Assembly: GCA_946404685.1 (NCBI GenBank)
Contig: CAMJEK010000002.1
Coordinates: 1-48,020 of the forward strand
Direction: 5' to 3'
DNA: 48,020 nucleotides
From: an uncultured Candidatus Saccharibacteria bacterium
GTDB taxonomy: Bacteria; Patescibacteriota; Saccharimonadia; Saccharimonadales; Saccharimonadaceae
Shown one piece after another: positions 40,484 to 48,020 of this stretch; the first letter of the stretch is position 1, and each line of letters opens with the position of its first letter. The position numbers were made by a program, and so were the translations under genes. The notes under the pieces are model-generated. The model was not told where the DNA came from. It saw only the letters and a program-made list of their open reading frames with translations, and ran no database searches.

Positions 40484-41738
40484 GACTTTGACACTAGTCG
40501 AGGGGCGTAAGGTCAACTATCGCACTATAAATGACATGCGTGCTCAAACAGCGGAAACCGGGTGGGGTTTCTCGCTGCTTGAGGAGGTTGATCGGGAAAG
40601 TATTGCCAGATGTGATTTTGGCAAATATTTTTCTAAGTACGTAATTTGGCGCGATTTAAATAACTCCGTTAATGCCGTCGATGTCATGCGCATTTATGCG
40701 TGGCTCAACAAACATAAAGAGATTCATACTATAAATACGCACATGGTTGGGGGAAGGGCTTTTTCTTCGGATAAATATTATCAGCATTCACTTTATGGTA
40801 TGGATCCGGTCATTGGGAAAAATACGCCAATAACTTACTTAGTTAAGGATAAAGCTGAAGTACAGGAATTAGTTAGGAATGGTCTAATTAGATATCCGTT
40901 GGTTCTCAAAGAAAGATTTGGTACGGCGGGTAAAGGAATTGTCTTAGTTCCTGACGAAGATTATCTTCTATCTGAACATATCAAGGGTGGGACATGGCCA
41001 AACGTTATGGCGGAGCCTTACATCTTTGGTGATTATGACTGGCGTGTGTTTGTGGTCGGTGGTGTCGCTGTTGGGATGATGAGGAAAGAGCTTGACGAAA
41101 ACCGCCCTGGTGACTTTGTTCAGAAATCTGCTGGCAAGAATAAAACAAATGAGGTCGATCCGGATGTTAGGAAAGAATTATCCAGGATTGCATGTAGAAT
41201 GGCGTCAGTCTGCGGCCTAGAATATGCCGGATGTGACATTATTCGTGACAAAAGAACGGGTAGGTATTATGTTTTGGAAACAAACAATTCGGCAGGTTGG
41301 CAGAATCATTTCAATGACATTACTGGGCTTAATATGGGAAAAATCCTTTTGTCGTGGTTTGACGATATGTCTGTTCTAGATGAGAAGGGATTCTTTGAGG
41401 GGGTTAAGGCGTATACGATGAATCGTGCAAATTATTTGTATGAAAATAAGGAACGTTTCGAGCAGATTCTAGACTGGAAAGAAAAGACCAAGGAACCTGT
41501 TGGAAGCTCTTTGGCGGCGCGTCTTCAGAGAATGTATTTGGAGATACTAGGTGGCGCAGAGATTGAGTCTGCAAAGGGAATAATTGAGGAAGTTGAGAAT
41601 ACTCCTCTCTGTTGGGCTGGGAATTTTATTGGTAGTAATATCCATGGTGAGGGTGGAATTTTTGAAGAAGATTGTATTCCGACAGCTTATTACTTGGCAA
41701 TTAGGGAAAAGTATGATAAAATATTGGGAGTTAAATAA
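40464..41738 (+). CDS. RimK-like ATP-grasp ligase
   Basis: 425 residues from 40464; in-frame ATG codons at 40452 and 40470 are alternatives, and the start overlaps the preceding gene. The ATP-grasp fold is visible: a pre-ATP region with the HSLYGMDPVIGKNTP loop, the glycine-rich KERFGTAGKGIVL (about 149-161), AEPYIFGDYDWRVFVVGG (about 185-203, as in RimK) and a magnesium site ETNNSAGWQNHF (about 270). This family joins an acid to an amine through an acyl-phosphate; RimK adds glutamates to the C-terminus of ribosomal protein S6. Substrate here is unknown. The last 45 bases carry the rplU promoter. Confidence 0.8.
   Translation: MTMSKNKTLTLVEGRKVNYRTINDMRAQTAETGWGFSLLEEVDRESIARCDFGKYFSKYVIWRDLNNSVNAVDVMRIYAWLNKHKEIHTINTHMVGGRAFSSDKYYQHSLYGMDPVIGKNTPITYLVKDKAEVQELVRNGLIRYPLVLKERFGTAGKGIVLVPDEDYLLSEHIKGGTWPNVMAEPYIFGDYDWRVFVVGGVAVGMMRKELDENRPGDFVQKSAGKNKTNEVDPDVRKELSRIACRMASVCGLEYAGCDIIRDKRTGRYYVLETNNSAGWQNHFNDITGLNMGKILLSWFDDMSVLDEKGFFEGVKAYTMNRANYLYENKERFEQILDWKEKTKEPVGSSLAARLQRMYLEILGGAEIESAKGIIEEVENTPLCWAGNFIGSNIHGEGGIFEEDCIPTAYYLAIREKYDKILGVK
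41694..41722 (+). promoter_or_regulatory. Promoter of rplU
   Basis: TTGGCA, 17-nt spacer ending in TATGA, TAAAAT; lies in the end of the ATP-grasp gene and gives a leader of about 18 nt with AAGGA. Confidence 0.6.
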
Positions 41739-41746
41739 GGATTAAT

Positions 41747-42055
41747 ATGAAGAAAGCAGTTATCCTCGTTGGCGGGAAACAATATCTCGTCGAAGAGAAA
41801 GAGACCCTTAGGGTGGACCTCCTCCCTGAAGGAACCAAAGAGCTCGAAACCGATGCTTTGCTTCTTATCGATGGTGACAAGACTACGGTCGGCACTCCAA
41901 CGGTTAAGGGCGTGAAGGTTTCAGCTAAAGTAGTTGAACCTAAGGTCGCCGGCGAAAAAGTTCGCGTGATTCGCTACCACTCAAAGAAGCGTGTTCATAC
42001 TGAAACCGGTCACCGTCAGAAGTATTCTGAAATCTTGATCGAAAAGATCGCCTAA
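41747..42055 (+). CDS. rplU: 50S ribosomal protein L21 (bL21)
   Basis: 102 residues, usual length. Family motifs are AVILVGGKQYLVEEKETLRV at the start, a VGTPTVKG turn and the RNA-binding KVRVIRYHSKKRVHTETGHRQ. Part of the 50S subunit. The usual partner rpmA (L27) is not next to it; a terminator follows and parA comes next, so the L21-L27 operon is split here. Confidence 0.96.
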   Translation: MKKAVILVGGKQYLVEEKETLRVDLLPEGTKELETDALLLIDGDKTTVGTPTVKGVKVSAKVVEPKVAGEKVRVIRYHSKKRVHTETGHRQKYSEILIEKIA

Positions 42056-42056
42056 C

Positions 42057-42087
42057 AAAATAAGCCCTATCACGGGGCTTATTTTTT
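42057..42087 (+). terminator. Terminator of rplU
   Basis: AATAAGCCC-tatcacg-GGGCTTATT followed by TTTT. Confidence 0.9.
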
Positions 42088-42088
42088 A

Positions 42089-42097
42089 TGTTATAAT
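42089..42097 (+). promoter_or_regulatory. Extended -10 of parA
   Basis: TGTTATAAT, 10 nt before the ATG at 42108. The track start (42096) lies inside the TATAAT. Confidence 0.65.
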
Positions 42098-42107
42098 GAA
42101 CCTATCT

Positions 42108-42881
42108 ATGGTGAAGGTAATATGTGTGACAAATCAAAAGGGCGGCGTCGGTAAGACGACTACGGCCGTGAATTTGGCATACTATCTTGCTAAGGATAAA
42201 TTCTCCACACTCCTGGTTGATTTTGACCCGCAGGGAAACGCGACTTCTGGTCTTGGTTTTGATAAGAATGACAAGGAAAAGCTCGGCGCAACGATGACCG
42301 AGGTGGTTCTTGGTACTGCCGAGATGGAAGATGCGGTTCGTCCGACCAAGTATAAAAATTTTGACCTCGCTCCGGCCACGCCTGAGCTTGCTAACGCTGA
42401 GGTTGAGATTACTGGCATGCAACGTAAATTTGTGCGCCTTCGCGATGCCGTTCGTAAGGTTGCGGACGGTTATGATTATGTGATTATTGATCTTCCACCA
42501 TCACTTTCGCTTCTTACGGTCAACGGCATGATTGCTTCGGATTATCTTTTGCTTCCGGTTCAGACTGAGTTTTATGCCCTTGAGGGTGTCGCGCAGCTTC
42601 TTGAAAGTATGAGGCTTGTGATGAAACAGGCAAATCCAAAATTGCAGCTGATTGGCGTTCTTGCGACGATGTATGATAAGCGCACTTCGCTTTCGGCGCA
42701 AGTCTATGAAGAGATCAAAAAATACTTTAAGAATTTAGTATTTAAGACGACAATTCCGCGCAACGTGCGTGTTGCGGAAGCGCCAAGCCATGGTGTGCCG
42801 GTGGGTGCGTATGATAAGTTTTCAAAAGGCGCAAAGGCGTATAAGGATTTTGCTAAAGAATTGGAGGAGAGAACGAAATGA
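42108..42881 (+). CDS. parA: Chromosome partitioning ATPase ParA/Soj
   Basis: 257 residues from the ATG at 42108. Deviant Walker A KGGVGKTTTAVNLA (about 11-24), LLVDFDPQGNATSG, and Walker B YVIIDLPPSLS. ATP-dependent dimers bind DNA non-specifically and move ParB-parS complexes. The start is close to the -10 with no Shine-Dalgarno. Its stop overlaps the parB start as ATGA. ParAB genes usually lie near the origin, but no dnaA or consensus parS site is seen here. Confidence 0.96.
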   Translation: MVKVICVTNQKGGVGKTTTAVNLAYYLAKDKFSTLLVDFDPQGNATSGLGFDKNDKEKLGATMTEVVLGTAEMEDAVRPTKYKNFDLAPATPELANAEVEITGMQRKFVRLRDAVRKVADGYDYVIIDLPPSLSLLTVNGMIASDYLLLPVQTEFYALEGVAQLLESMRLVMKQANPKLQLIGVLATMYDKRTSLSAQVYEEIKKYFKNLVFKTTIPRNVRVAEAPSHGVPVGAYDKFSKGAKAYKDFAKELEERTK

Positions 42882-43717
42882 AAACTGGACTTGGACGTGG
42901 GTTTGATAGCTTGATTCCAACCGAGCTTTTTGACGATGAATTTGATTTGACAGCCCCAGAGGATAAGGCTGGTAGCGAGCTTAAGGAAATCCCAATCGAC
43001 GAGATTATCCGTGACGAAGAACAGCCTCGCAAGGAGTTTACAAATGAGGCGATTGAAGCGCTCGCATCTTCTATTAAAGAGCACGGTGTGCTTCAGCCAA
43101 TCGTTGTGACGAAGGAAGAGGGCAAATATAAGATCGTGGCTGGCGAACGTCGCTGGCGCGCTTCAAAGATTGCAGGGCTCAAGAAAATCCCAGCCATCAT
43201 CAGAACGCTTGATCTTCAGAACCGTTTGGAAATTTCAATTATTGAAAACGCACAACGTGAGGATTTGAACGCAATTGAGCTCGCGACCGCTTATGCGAAG
43301 CTTAAAGCGCAGTTCAATTTGACTGCTAAGGAAATCGCAGCAAAGGTCGGGAAGAGTGAGTCTTCGGTGTTTAATACGATGAGGCTTTTGAATTTTCCGG
43401 ACGAAATCAAAAAGACCATCGTGAAAGAAAAACTTTCTGAGGGCGTGATGAGGCCACTCGTTAACGCTGACCCGGTGATGGTCAACAAGGTGCTGCCAAA
43501 AATCATTGAAGAAGGATGGACTGCTCGCAAAGTCGAGAGATATGTTTCGGACAATAAGAAAAAGAGCTCAGCTAGCCTTATTAAAAAAGACGCTTATCAT
43601 AAGGAAGAAGATGCTCTATCTCAAAAATATGGCGTGGTGGCAAAGATTTCTGGTCGTAGCTTGACGTTTAAATGTAAAAACGAGAAAGAGTTAAAAGAAC
43701 TAATTTCGAAGCTCTGA
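42878..43717 (+). CDS. parB: Chromosome partitioning protein ParB
   Basis: 279 residues. The CTP-binding N-terminal domain has EQPRKEF and GERRWRASKIAGL (the CTPase motif GERRxRA). A central helix-turn-helix follows (TAKEIAAKVGKSESSVFNTMRLL, the parS reader), then a dimerisation domain. GAGGAG precedes its ATG within parA. Works with ParA in segregation. Confidence 0.96.
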   Translation: MKTGLGRGFDSLIPTELFDDEFDLTAPEDKAGSELKEIPIDEIIRDEEQPRKEFTNEAIEALASSIKEHGVLQPIVVTKEEGKYKIVAGERRWRASKIAGLKKIPAIIRTLDLQNRLEISIIENAQREDLNAIELATAYAKLKAQFNLTAKEIAAKVGKSESSVFNTMRLLNFPDEIKKTIVKEKLSEGVMRPLVNADPVMVNKVLPKIIEEGWTARKVERYVSDNKKKSSASLIKKDAYHKEEDALSQKYGVVAKISGRSLTFKCKNEKELKELISKL

Positions 43718-43719
43718 GT

Positions 43720-43725
43720 TATAAT
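43720..43725 (+). promoter_or_regulatory. -10 box of the RSH gene
   Basis: TATAAT, 8 nt before the ATG at 43734, three bases after the parB stop; no Shine-Dalgarno. Confidence 0.6.
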
Positions 43726-43733
43726 CTTATTAT

Positions 43734-45170
43734 ATGGATAAGAAAAAGGACTCGGAACGCATTCAGCTAGCTGTTGAAGTTGCAACAAAAGCCCATGAAG
43801 GCCAGTTTAGAAAGACTGGTGAGCCTTATATTATTCATCCTTTGGCCGTGAAGAAGATTCTTGAAGAGTGGGGCATGGATGAAGATACTATCATTGCTGG
43901 CATTTTGCACGATACGGTTGAAGATACGAATCTTTCGCTTGAAGATATTAGGCAGTTGTTTGGTGACACGGTGGCATTTTTGGTCGATGGTGTGACGAAG
44001 CTCTCGACGGCGCGAAACGGTATGCGCGACATTGATACGTATCTTCCAGAGACGAAGGACAATTTCCTTAGGTTGATGATTGCGCTAGGGGACGATATCA
44101 GGGTTTTGATTATTAAACTGGCTGATAGGCTGCACAATATTCGCACGCTATCAGCACTTCCGCCAGAGAAACAAAAGAAAATAGCAAAGGAAACGCTTGA
44201 AGTCTTTGCTCCGCTTGCGGATAGGCTAAATATGGGACTTCTTCGTATGGAAATCTCTGATTTGGCATTCAAATATGTCGATCCAAAGCGTTATCAATAC
44301 CTTAAGGAATTGATTGTTAAATATAACAAAGAGGCCGAAAAAGGTCTAAGCAAGGTAAAAAATGAGGTAACGGAAGCGCTCAAAAAGGAAAAGATTGAGT
44401 TTGAGATTTCAGGACGTGTGAAATCAGTGTATTCGCTTCATAAGAAGATGGCGAAACATGATCAGAATATTAATGAGATTTATGACCTCACAGCACTTCG
44501 TATTATTGTGGGTGATATTACGGACTGTTATTTGGCGCTTGGCGTGATTCATTCGCTTTATATGCCGATGAATGGACGTATCAAGGATTATATTGCGATG
44601 CCAAAGCAGAATGGTTACCAATCACTACATACGACGGTGATTACTCAGGATAAAAGAATTATTGAGTTCCAGATTCGTACTAAAGAAATGCATGAATATG
44701 CCGAGAAGGGTCTTGCGGCAAGCTTTTATTACAATGAGCAGAAGTTGACCGAAAACTACAAGAAGGGAAAGATTGAACACTTGCCGACAAACCTACTATG
44801 GATTACCGAACTTCAAACGGCGGCAGCACAGCTTAAAGAGGGAAAGAAGGTTGATCTTAAGAAGCTGAAATTGAATTTATTTGCGGATAAGATTTTTGTA
44901 TATACCCCGAAGGGCGATATCATTGATCTTCCTAAGGGCTCATTGCCGCTTGATTTTGCATACCGCTTGCACTCTGAAATTGGGGAACATGTAATTGGGG
45001 TGAAGATAAACGGTAAGATGTCAAACTTGAACAAAAAACTTGAACAGGGCGATGTGGTTGAGATTTTGACTGCAAAAAATCAGACTCCGAAGGAGTCGTG
45101 GCTATCTAAGATGTTTACGTCTCACGCAAAGGCGAAGTTGAAACACTGGCTAAATGCTAATAAGAAATAA
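43734..45170 (+). CDS. rsh: Long RelA/SpoT homologue (bifunctional-type RSH)
   Basis: 478 residues, shorter than the usual 700-750 because it ends after TGS. Hydrolase HD domain: EPYIIHPLAVKKIL and LHDTVEDTNLS with the HD pair and ED motif (about 59-66). Synthetase domain (about 215-345): GRVKSVYSLHKKMAKH, DLTALRIIV, RIKDYIAMPKQNGYQSLHT and EFQIRTKEMHEYAEKG. TGS domain: KIFVYTPKGDIIDLPKGSLPLD (about 385-445). No helical, zinc-finger or ACT domains follow. It makes and degrades (p)ppGpp; loss of the C-terminal domains probably alters ribosome control. It provides the hydrolase that the small synthetase at 9852 lacks. Confidence 0.95.
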   Translation: MDKKKDSERIQLAVEVATKAHEGQFRKTGEPYIIHPLAVKKILEEWGMDEDTIIAGILHDTVEDTNLSLEDIRQLFGDTVAFLVDGVTKLSTARNGMRDIDTYLPETKDNFLRLMIALGDDIRVLIIKLADRLHNIRTLSALPPEKQKKIAKETLEVFAPLADRLNMGLLRMEISDLAFKYVDPKRYQYLKELIVKYNKEAEKGLSKVKNEVTEALKKEKIEFEISGRVKSVYSLHKKMAKHDQNINEIYDLTALRIIVGDITDCYLALGVIHSLYMPMNGRIKDYIAMPKQNGYQSLHTTVITQDKRIIEFQIRTKEMHEYAEKGLAASFYYNEQKLTENYKKGKIEHLPTNLLWITELQTAAAQLKEGKKVDLKKLKLNLFADKIFVYTPKGDIIDLPKGSLPLDFAYRLHSEIGEHVIGVKINGKMSNLNKKLEQGDVVEILTAKNQTPKESWLSKMFTSHAKAKLKHWLNANKK

Positions 45171-45174
45171 AAAA

Positions 45175-45250
45175 TGGAGCCGCTGGCAGGGGTCGAACCT
45201 GTGACCTGCTCGTTACGAATGAGCTGCTCTACCAACTGAGCTACAGCGGC
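45175..45250 (-). tRNA. tRNA-Thr (anticodon CGT)
   Basis: Minus strand: acceptor GCCGCTG/CAGCGGC, D arm GCTC/GAGC, anticodon stem CTCAT-like with loop TTCGTAA (CGT), T arm around GGTTCGACCCC, discriminator T and encoded CCA. Reads ACG codons. Confidence 0.95.
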
Positions 45251-45260
45251 GTCTTTTGCC

Positions 45261-45269
45261 ATTATAGCA
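45261..45269 (-). promoter_or_regulatory. Extended -10 of tRNA-Thr
   Basis: Minus-strand TGCTATAAT, 10 nt before the tRNA. Confidence 0.7.
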
Positions 45270-45287
45270 CAAAAAATCTGTCTGTTG

Positions 45288-45293
45288 TATAAT
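45288..45293 (+). promoter_or_regulatory. -10 box of the DUF308 gene
   Basis: TATAAT with a 19-nt gap to the ATG that includes AAAGGAG, divergent from tRNA-Thr. Confidence 0.55.
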
Positions 45294-45311
45294 GGAACAA
45301 AGGAGTTATTA

Positions 45312-45899
45312 ATGAAAGCAAAGGTGGAAAAAATCAAACAACCGACTGGCAAAAATGCTTGGATGGCAGTGTTTGAATCGCTCATTACTCTTGTTATGGG
45401 TATAATGTTGGTCACTTGGCCAAATTCGATTATCAAAATTATTGCGTATATCGTCGGTGGGTTTTTGCTCGCGAGAGGCATCTATAGTATTGTGGTCTAT
45501 TACGGATCAAATAAAGCGAAGAATGGGCTTCTGGATAATGAGTTGATGTGGGGAATCATATCTGCGGTAGTTGGTCTTGTCGTCATGATCATGGGTGGCC
45601 AGATTGCCGGTGTGTTTAGAATTATCGTTGGTATTTGGATTATCTATGAAGCACTTGTCAGAATCAGGAATGCCTTAAGGCTTCGCGCTGCTAGTGTTGA
45701 TAGCTGGAAATACAGCATGATTATCTCGGTCGCGATGCTTTGTTTTGGTCTCTTCATTACGTTCTTTGATGGCGCCATGGTTGTTCTCATCGGGTGGATG
45801 ATGATCATTGTCGGTGTTATAGGCGTGCTTAGCGACGCAATGTTTGTGCAATACATCAATTCATTCACGCAAAAGACGCCTTCAGACAAAGATAATTAA
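45312..45899 (+). CDS. HdeD/DUF308-like membrane protein
   Basis: 195 residues from the ATG at 45312, with AAAGGAG upstream; the track start at 45285 overlaps the -10 region. Six hydrophobic helices arranged in repeated pairs, with short motifs GGFLLARGIYSI and VGIWIIYEALVRIRNA typical of the DUF308 (HdeD-like) fold, in which each pair ends in a Gly-x-x-Gly hinge. HdeD of E. coli is linked to acid resistance; the function of this homologue is unknown. The small Lys-rich N-terminus is cytoplasmic. Confidence 0.75.
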   Translation: MKAKVEKIKQPTGKNAWMAVFESLITLVMGIMLVTWPNSIIKIIAYIVGGFLLARGIYSIVVYYGSNKAKNGLLDNELMWGIISAVVGLVVMIMGGQIAGVFRIIVGIWIIYEALVRIRNALRLRAASVDSWKYSMIISVAMLCFGLFITFFDGAMVVLIGWMMIIVGVIGVLSDAMFVQYINSFTQKTPSDKDN

Positions 45900-45938
45900 A
45901 TATGATATTATTAGGTTAGCGTTAAATATAGGAGAAGA

Positions 45939-46301
45939 ATGAAACACTTCAAAGAAGATTTGAAGTCTTTATATAAGGACGATCGAGGTGGGCTTGTTCT
46001 GATGATTGTCGTGTTTTTGTGCTCGCTTGGTTTGTTTATTTTCTCGATGACAAGATTGAATCCGAATAGTGCCTTGGTTAAGATTGGCTATGGCGATATC
46101 GGTGGGTATCGTGACGGGTCATGGGATAGCATGTTCGTGTTTCCAGTCTTGGCGTTTCTTTTTGGGATTATACATAACATTCTGGCTCTCAAAATCTATA
46201 GAGAGCGCGGAATTGGCATGATGAAATTCTTTCTTGTTATGACAATTATGTTGATGATTTGGACTTTGGTCGTTGTTGTCAGATTGTCTAATGAAGGCTA
46301 G
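45939..46301 (+). CDS. Small three-helix membrane protein
   Basis: 120 residues, AGGAGAAG before the ATG. A charged N-terminus (KHFKEDLKSLYKDDRGG), then membrane helices at about 19-38, 65-85 and 93-113. No family recognised. It ends 2 bases before the ATG of the glycosyltransferase, so the two are likely co-expressed and may act together at the membrane. Confidence 0.65.
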   Translation: MKHFKEDLKSLYKDDRGGLVLMIVVFLCSLGLFIFSMTRLNPNSALVKIGYGDIGGYRDGSWDSMFVFPVLAFLFGIIHNILALKIYRERGIGMMKFFLVMTIMLMIWTLVVVVRLSNEG

Positions 46302-46303
46302 TG

Positions 46304-47929
46304 ATGCGTAAGAATATTGAGTTGCCACAAGGTAAGCGAACAAAATTTTATCGTTTTTTGGAGATTATTCCCGGCATGGTTTCGTATCTTGCCATTATTT
46401 TGCTGTTCGTCTTTTCTTTTATTGATCCAATTCTCGGGGCGACCTATCTATTCTTTATTATTTCAGTGACGCTCGTGAAGGCGGTGGCGGTGGCCTATCG
46501 TACGATTCAGGGGTATAACGTGGTTAAATCGGCAGAGAAGGTTGATTGGCGAAAGAGGATGCTGGACCTCGAAAATCCGCATGACTCATTTGAGAGGCTT
46601 CGCGACACGCAGTCTAAAGAGTATAACATCGATCAGCACGTGTCGAACCTTCGCATGATGGCAGCGATGGAACATGAATATCCGAAGGCGGACAAGATTA
46701 TTCATGCTGTGATTATGACGGCGTACAACGAGGGAATTGAGGTTCTTCGTCCGTCAATTCAGGCAGTGGTTAAGAATACTTTCCCTAATGAAAAGATTAT
46801 CTTTGTCTTGGCTTATGAGGAGCGGGGTGGGGAAGAAATGGAAAAAGTCGCTAAAACGCTAAAAGATGAGTTTAGTGGCGTGTTCAAAGATTTTATTTTG
46901 TCGAAGCACCCAGCCGATCTTCCAAATGAGGTGATTGGAAAGGGCCCGAACTTGACCTTTGCTGGTGAGATTTTGGCTGAGTATGTCCATAAGAAGAAGA
47001 TTCCGATCGAAAACGTGATTGTGACGTCAGTCGATAGCGACAACCGTATGCACAAGAAGTATTTGGATGCGGTGGCCTATGAATTCATAGTGCACCCAAA
47101 TCGCCAGAGACTCAGCTACCAGCCGGTTTCGCTTTTTATGAACAATATTTGGGATGCACCGGCGCCAACTCGTGTGATTGCAGTTTCGAACTCGTTCTTT
47201 AACGTGATTTCGACAATGCGCCCGCATTCTCTGCGTAACTTTGCTTCGCATTCGCAGCCTTTGCAGGCTCTTGAAGCGATGAATTTTTGGAGTAAGCGTA
47301 CGATTGTTGAGGATGGGCACCAATACTGGCGTAGTTTGTTCTTCTTTGATGGTGACTACTCGGTTCTTCCGATTCGTATCCCGATTTTCCAGGATGCAGT
47401 GCTTGATGATAACATCTTTAAAACCGTTAAGGCACAGTTTGTTCAGGTGAGGCGCTGGTATTATGGTGCAAGCGATATTGCGTATGTTGGGACGCGCCTG
47501 TTCTCTAGAAAAGCTCGTCACGGAATGCCGTTCATGCCTCTGTTCGCGAAGTTCTGCCGTTTATTTGATGGGCATGTCACGCTTGCGATGATGGCGCCAA
47601 TCGTGGCGTTTGGCGGTTGGATTCCGATGATCATTTCTTCACCGTCCAGGACGATGGTGGCCTATAGTTTGCCGGCAGTGGTGAGTATTGTCCAGACGGT
47701 GGCATCGATCGGGCTTTTGATTACGGTTTTGATGTCTCTTAGGATGCTTCCGCCAAGGCCAAAGAAATACCGCAAGGAGAAGAAGGTCTTGATGGTGGTG
47801 CAATGGATTTTGATGCCAGTTACTTCAATTATGTATCAGAGCCTTGCGGCGTTTTATGCCCAGACGAGGTTGATGCTCGGGCTCTATATGGAAAAGTTTG
47901 ATGTGACAAAAAAGGTGGTAAAAAAATAA
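46304..47929 (+). CDS. Membrane-embedded family 2 glycosyltransferase
   Basis: 541 residues from the ATG at 46304 (AAGG 6 nt upstream; the GTG at 46301 overlaps the previous stop). Two N-terminal membrane helices (about 18-62), then a GT-A domain: HAVIMTAYNEG, VTSVDSDNRMH (DxD, about 243), TIVEDGHQYWRS (general base ED) and QVRRWYYG (QxxRW, about 380). Three or four C-terminal helices follow. The QxxRW motif marks processive synthases such as those for cellulose or hyaluronan, so a surface polysaccharide or glycolipid product is plausible; the sugar is unknown. It runs into the terminator of the minus-strand tRNA-Val. Confidence 0.85.
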   Translation: MRKNIELPQGKRTKFYRFLEIIPGMVSYLAIILLFVFSFIDPILGATYLFFIISVTLVKAVAVAYRTIQGYNVVKSAEKVDWRKRMLDLENPHDSFERLRDTQSKEYNIDQHVSNLRMMAAMEHEYPKADKIIHAVIMTAYNEGIEVLRPSIQAVVKNTFPNEKIIFVLAYEERGGEEMEKVAKTLKDEFSGVFKDFILSKHPADLPNEVIGKGPNLTFAGEILAEYVHKKKIPIENVIVTSVDSDNRMHKKYLDAVAYEFIVHPNRQRLSYQPVSLFMNNIWDAPAPTRVIAVSNSFFNVISTMRPHSLRNFASHSQPLQALEAMNFWSKRTIVEDGHQYWRSLFFFDGDYSVLPIRIPIFQDAVLDDNIFKTVKAQFVQVRRWYYGASDIAYVGTRLFSRKARHGMPFMPLFAKFCRLFDGHVTLAMMAPIVAFGGWIPMIISSPSRTMVAYSLPAVVSIVQTVASIGLLITVLMSLRMLPPRPKKYRKEKKVLMVVQWILMPVTSIMYQSLAAFYAQTRLMLGLYMEKFDVTKKVVKK

Positions 47930-47944
47930 GACCGGTTTGGTCTT
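47919..47944 (-). terminator. Terminator of tRNA-Val
   Basis: Minus strand AAGACC-aaacc-GGTCTT-A-TTTTTTT, overlapping the end of the glycosyltransferase gene and directly behind the tRNA CCA. Confidence 0.8.
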
Positions 47945-48020
47945 GGTGGGTGATGAGGGGCTCGAACCCCCGACCTTCTCGGTGTAAACGAGACGCTCTA
48001 GCCAACTGAGCTAATCACCC
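47944..48020 (-). tRNA. tRNA-Val (anticodon TAC)
   Basis: Minus strand, complete to the window edge: acceptor GGGTGAT/ATCACCC, D arm GCTC/GAGC, anticodon stem CTCGT/ACGAG-like with loop TTTACAC (TAC), T arm GGGGG-TTCGAGC-CCC-like, discriminator A, encoded CCA. Its promoter is beyond the window. Confidence 0.93.

Overview
The window looks like part of the chromosome of a Patescibacteria (CPR) organism, most likely a member of Candidatus Saccharibacteria (TM7). This placement is inference from gene content and style, not from a marker search. The genes are compact core genes with many overlaps, and proteins are often shorter than usual: PolA without a proofreading domain, a short HolA, and DnaG and NrdR without zinc ligands. 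There are exported proteins with BspA-like (DUF285) and FISUMP-like sequence and DUF5663-like small proteins, both of which I associate with this group. TGA is an ordinary stop (mutM, adk, parA, parB and the DAG-kinase-like gene all end on it), which argues against the UGA=Gly lineages (Gracilibacteria, Absconditabacteria). I see no rRNA, CRISPR, insertion sequence or prophage.

Layout. 1-4.9 kb: tRNA-Arg, a membrane-anchored SurA/PrsA-like protein, tRNA-Gly, argS-orn-yjbR-like, and on the minus strand mscL and a small membrane protein. 4.9-9.8 kb: dnaG, rpoD, a VirB2-like pilin, a diacylglycerol-kinase-like enzyme, a P-loop kinase and rpsO. 9.8-20.3 kb: a small alarmone synthetase (minus), pnp, then a tight polA / RhuM-Fic / mutM / holA run that collides tail to tail with rpsT, a degenerate DHH protein with a Pro/Ala/Glu tail, tRNA-Asp and rpsU. 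20.3-24.9 kb: adk-map, ftsA, ftsZ, nrdR and a thioredoxin-fold protein. 25-29.5 kb: two large exported proteins. 29.5-32.6 kb: ileS (type 2) behind a T-box leader. 32.6-41.7 kb: the most accessory-looking part. It holds a long imperfect inverted repeat, a 41-codon ORF absent from the track, a duplicated two-gene module (small acidic protein plus large membrane protein), an exported protein with an IPHTG sorting motif, and a RimK-like ATP-grasp ligase. 41.7-48 kb: rplU, parA-parB, a long RelA/SpoT protein, tRNA-Thr, two membrane proteins, a processive-type family 2 glycosyltransferase and tRNA-Val.

Expression signals are unusually readable. Most promoters carry an extended -10 (TGnTATAAT, often TATGCTATAAT). 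Twelve genes have that -10 only 6-10 nt upstream of the start codon with no Shine-Dalgarno, so their mRNAs should be leaderless or nearly so. Genes inside operons, and genes with longer leaders, mostly have a normal GGAGG-like site. Several starts in the ORF track lie on or upstream of the promoter, and I moved them accordingly.

The best candidates for something new are the duplicated module at 33.4-39.6 kb, whose two otherwise different large proteins end in the same roughly 85-residue tail, together with the neighbouring sortase-type substrate and ATP-grasp ligase; the ileS T-box; the leaderless promoter set; and the parallel loss of zinc ligands in DnaG and NrdR.
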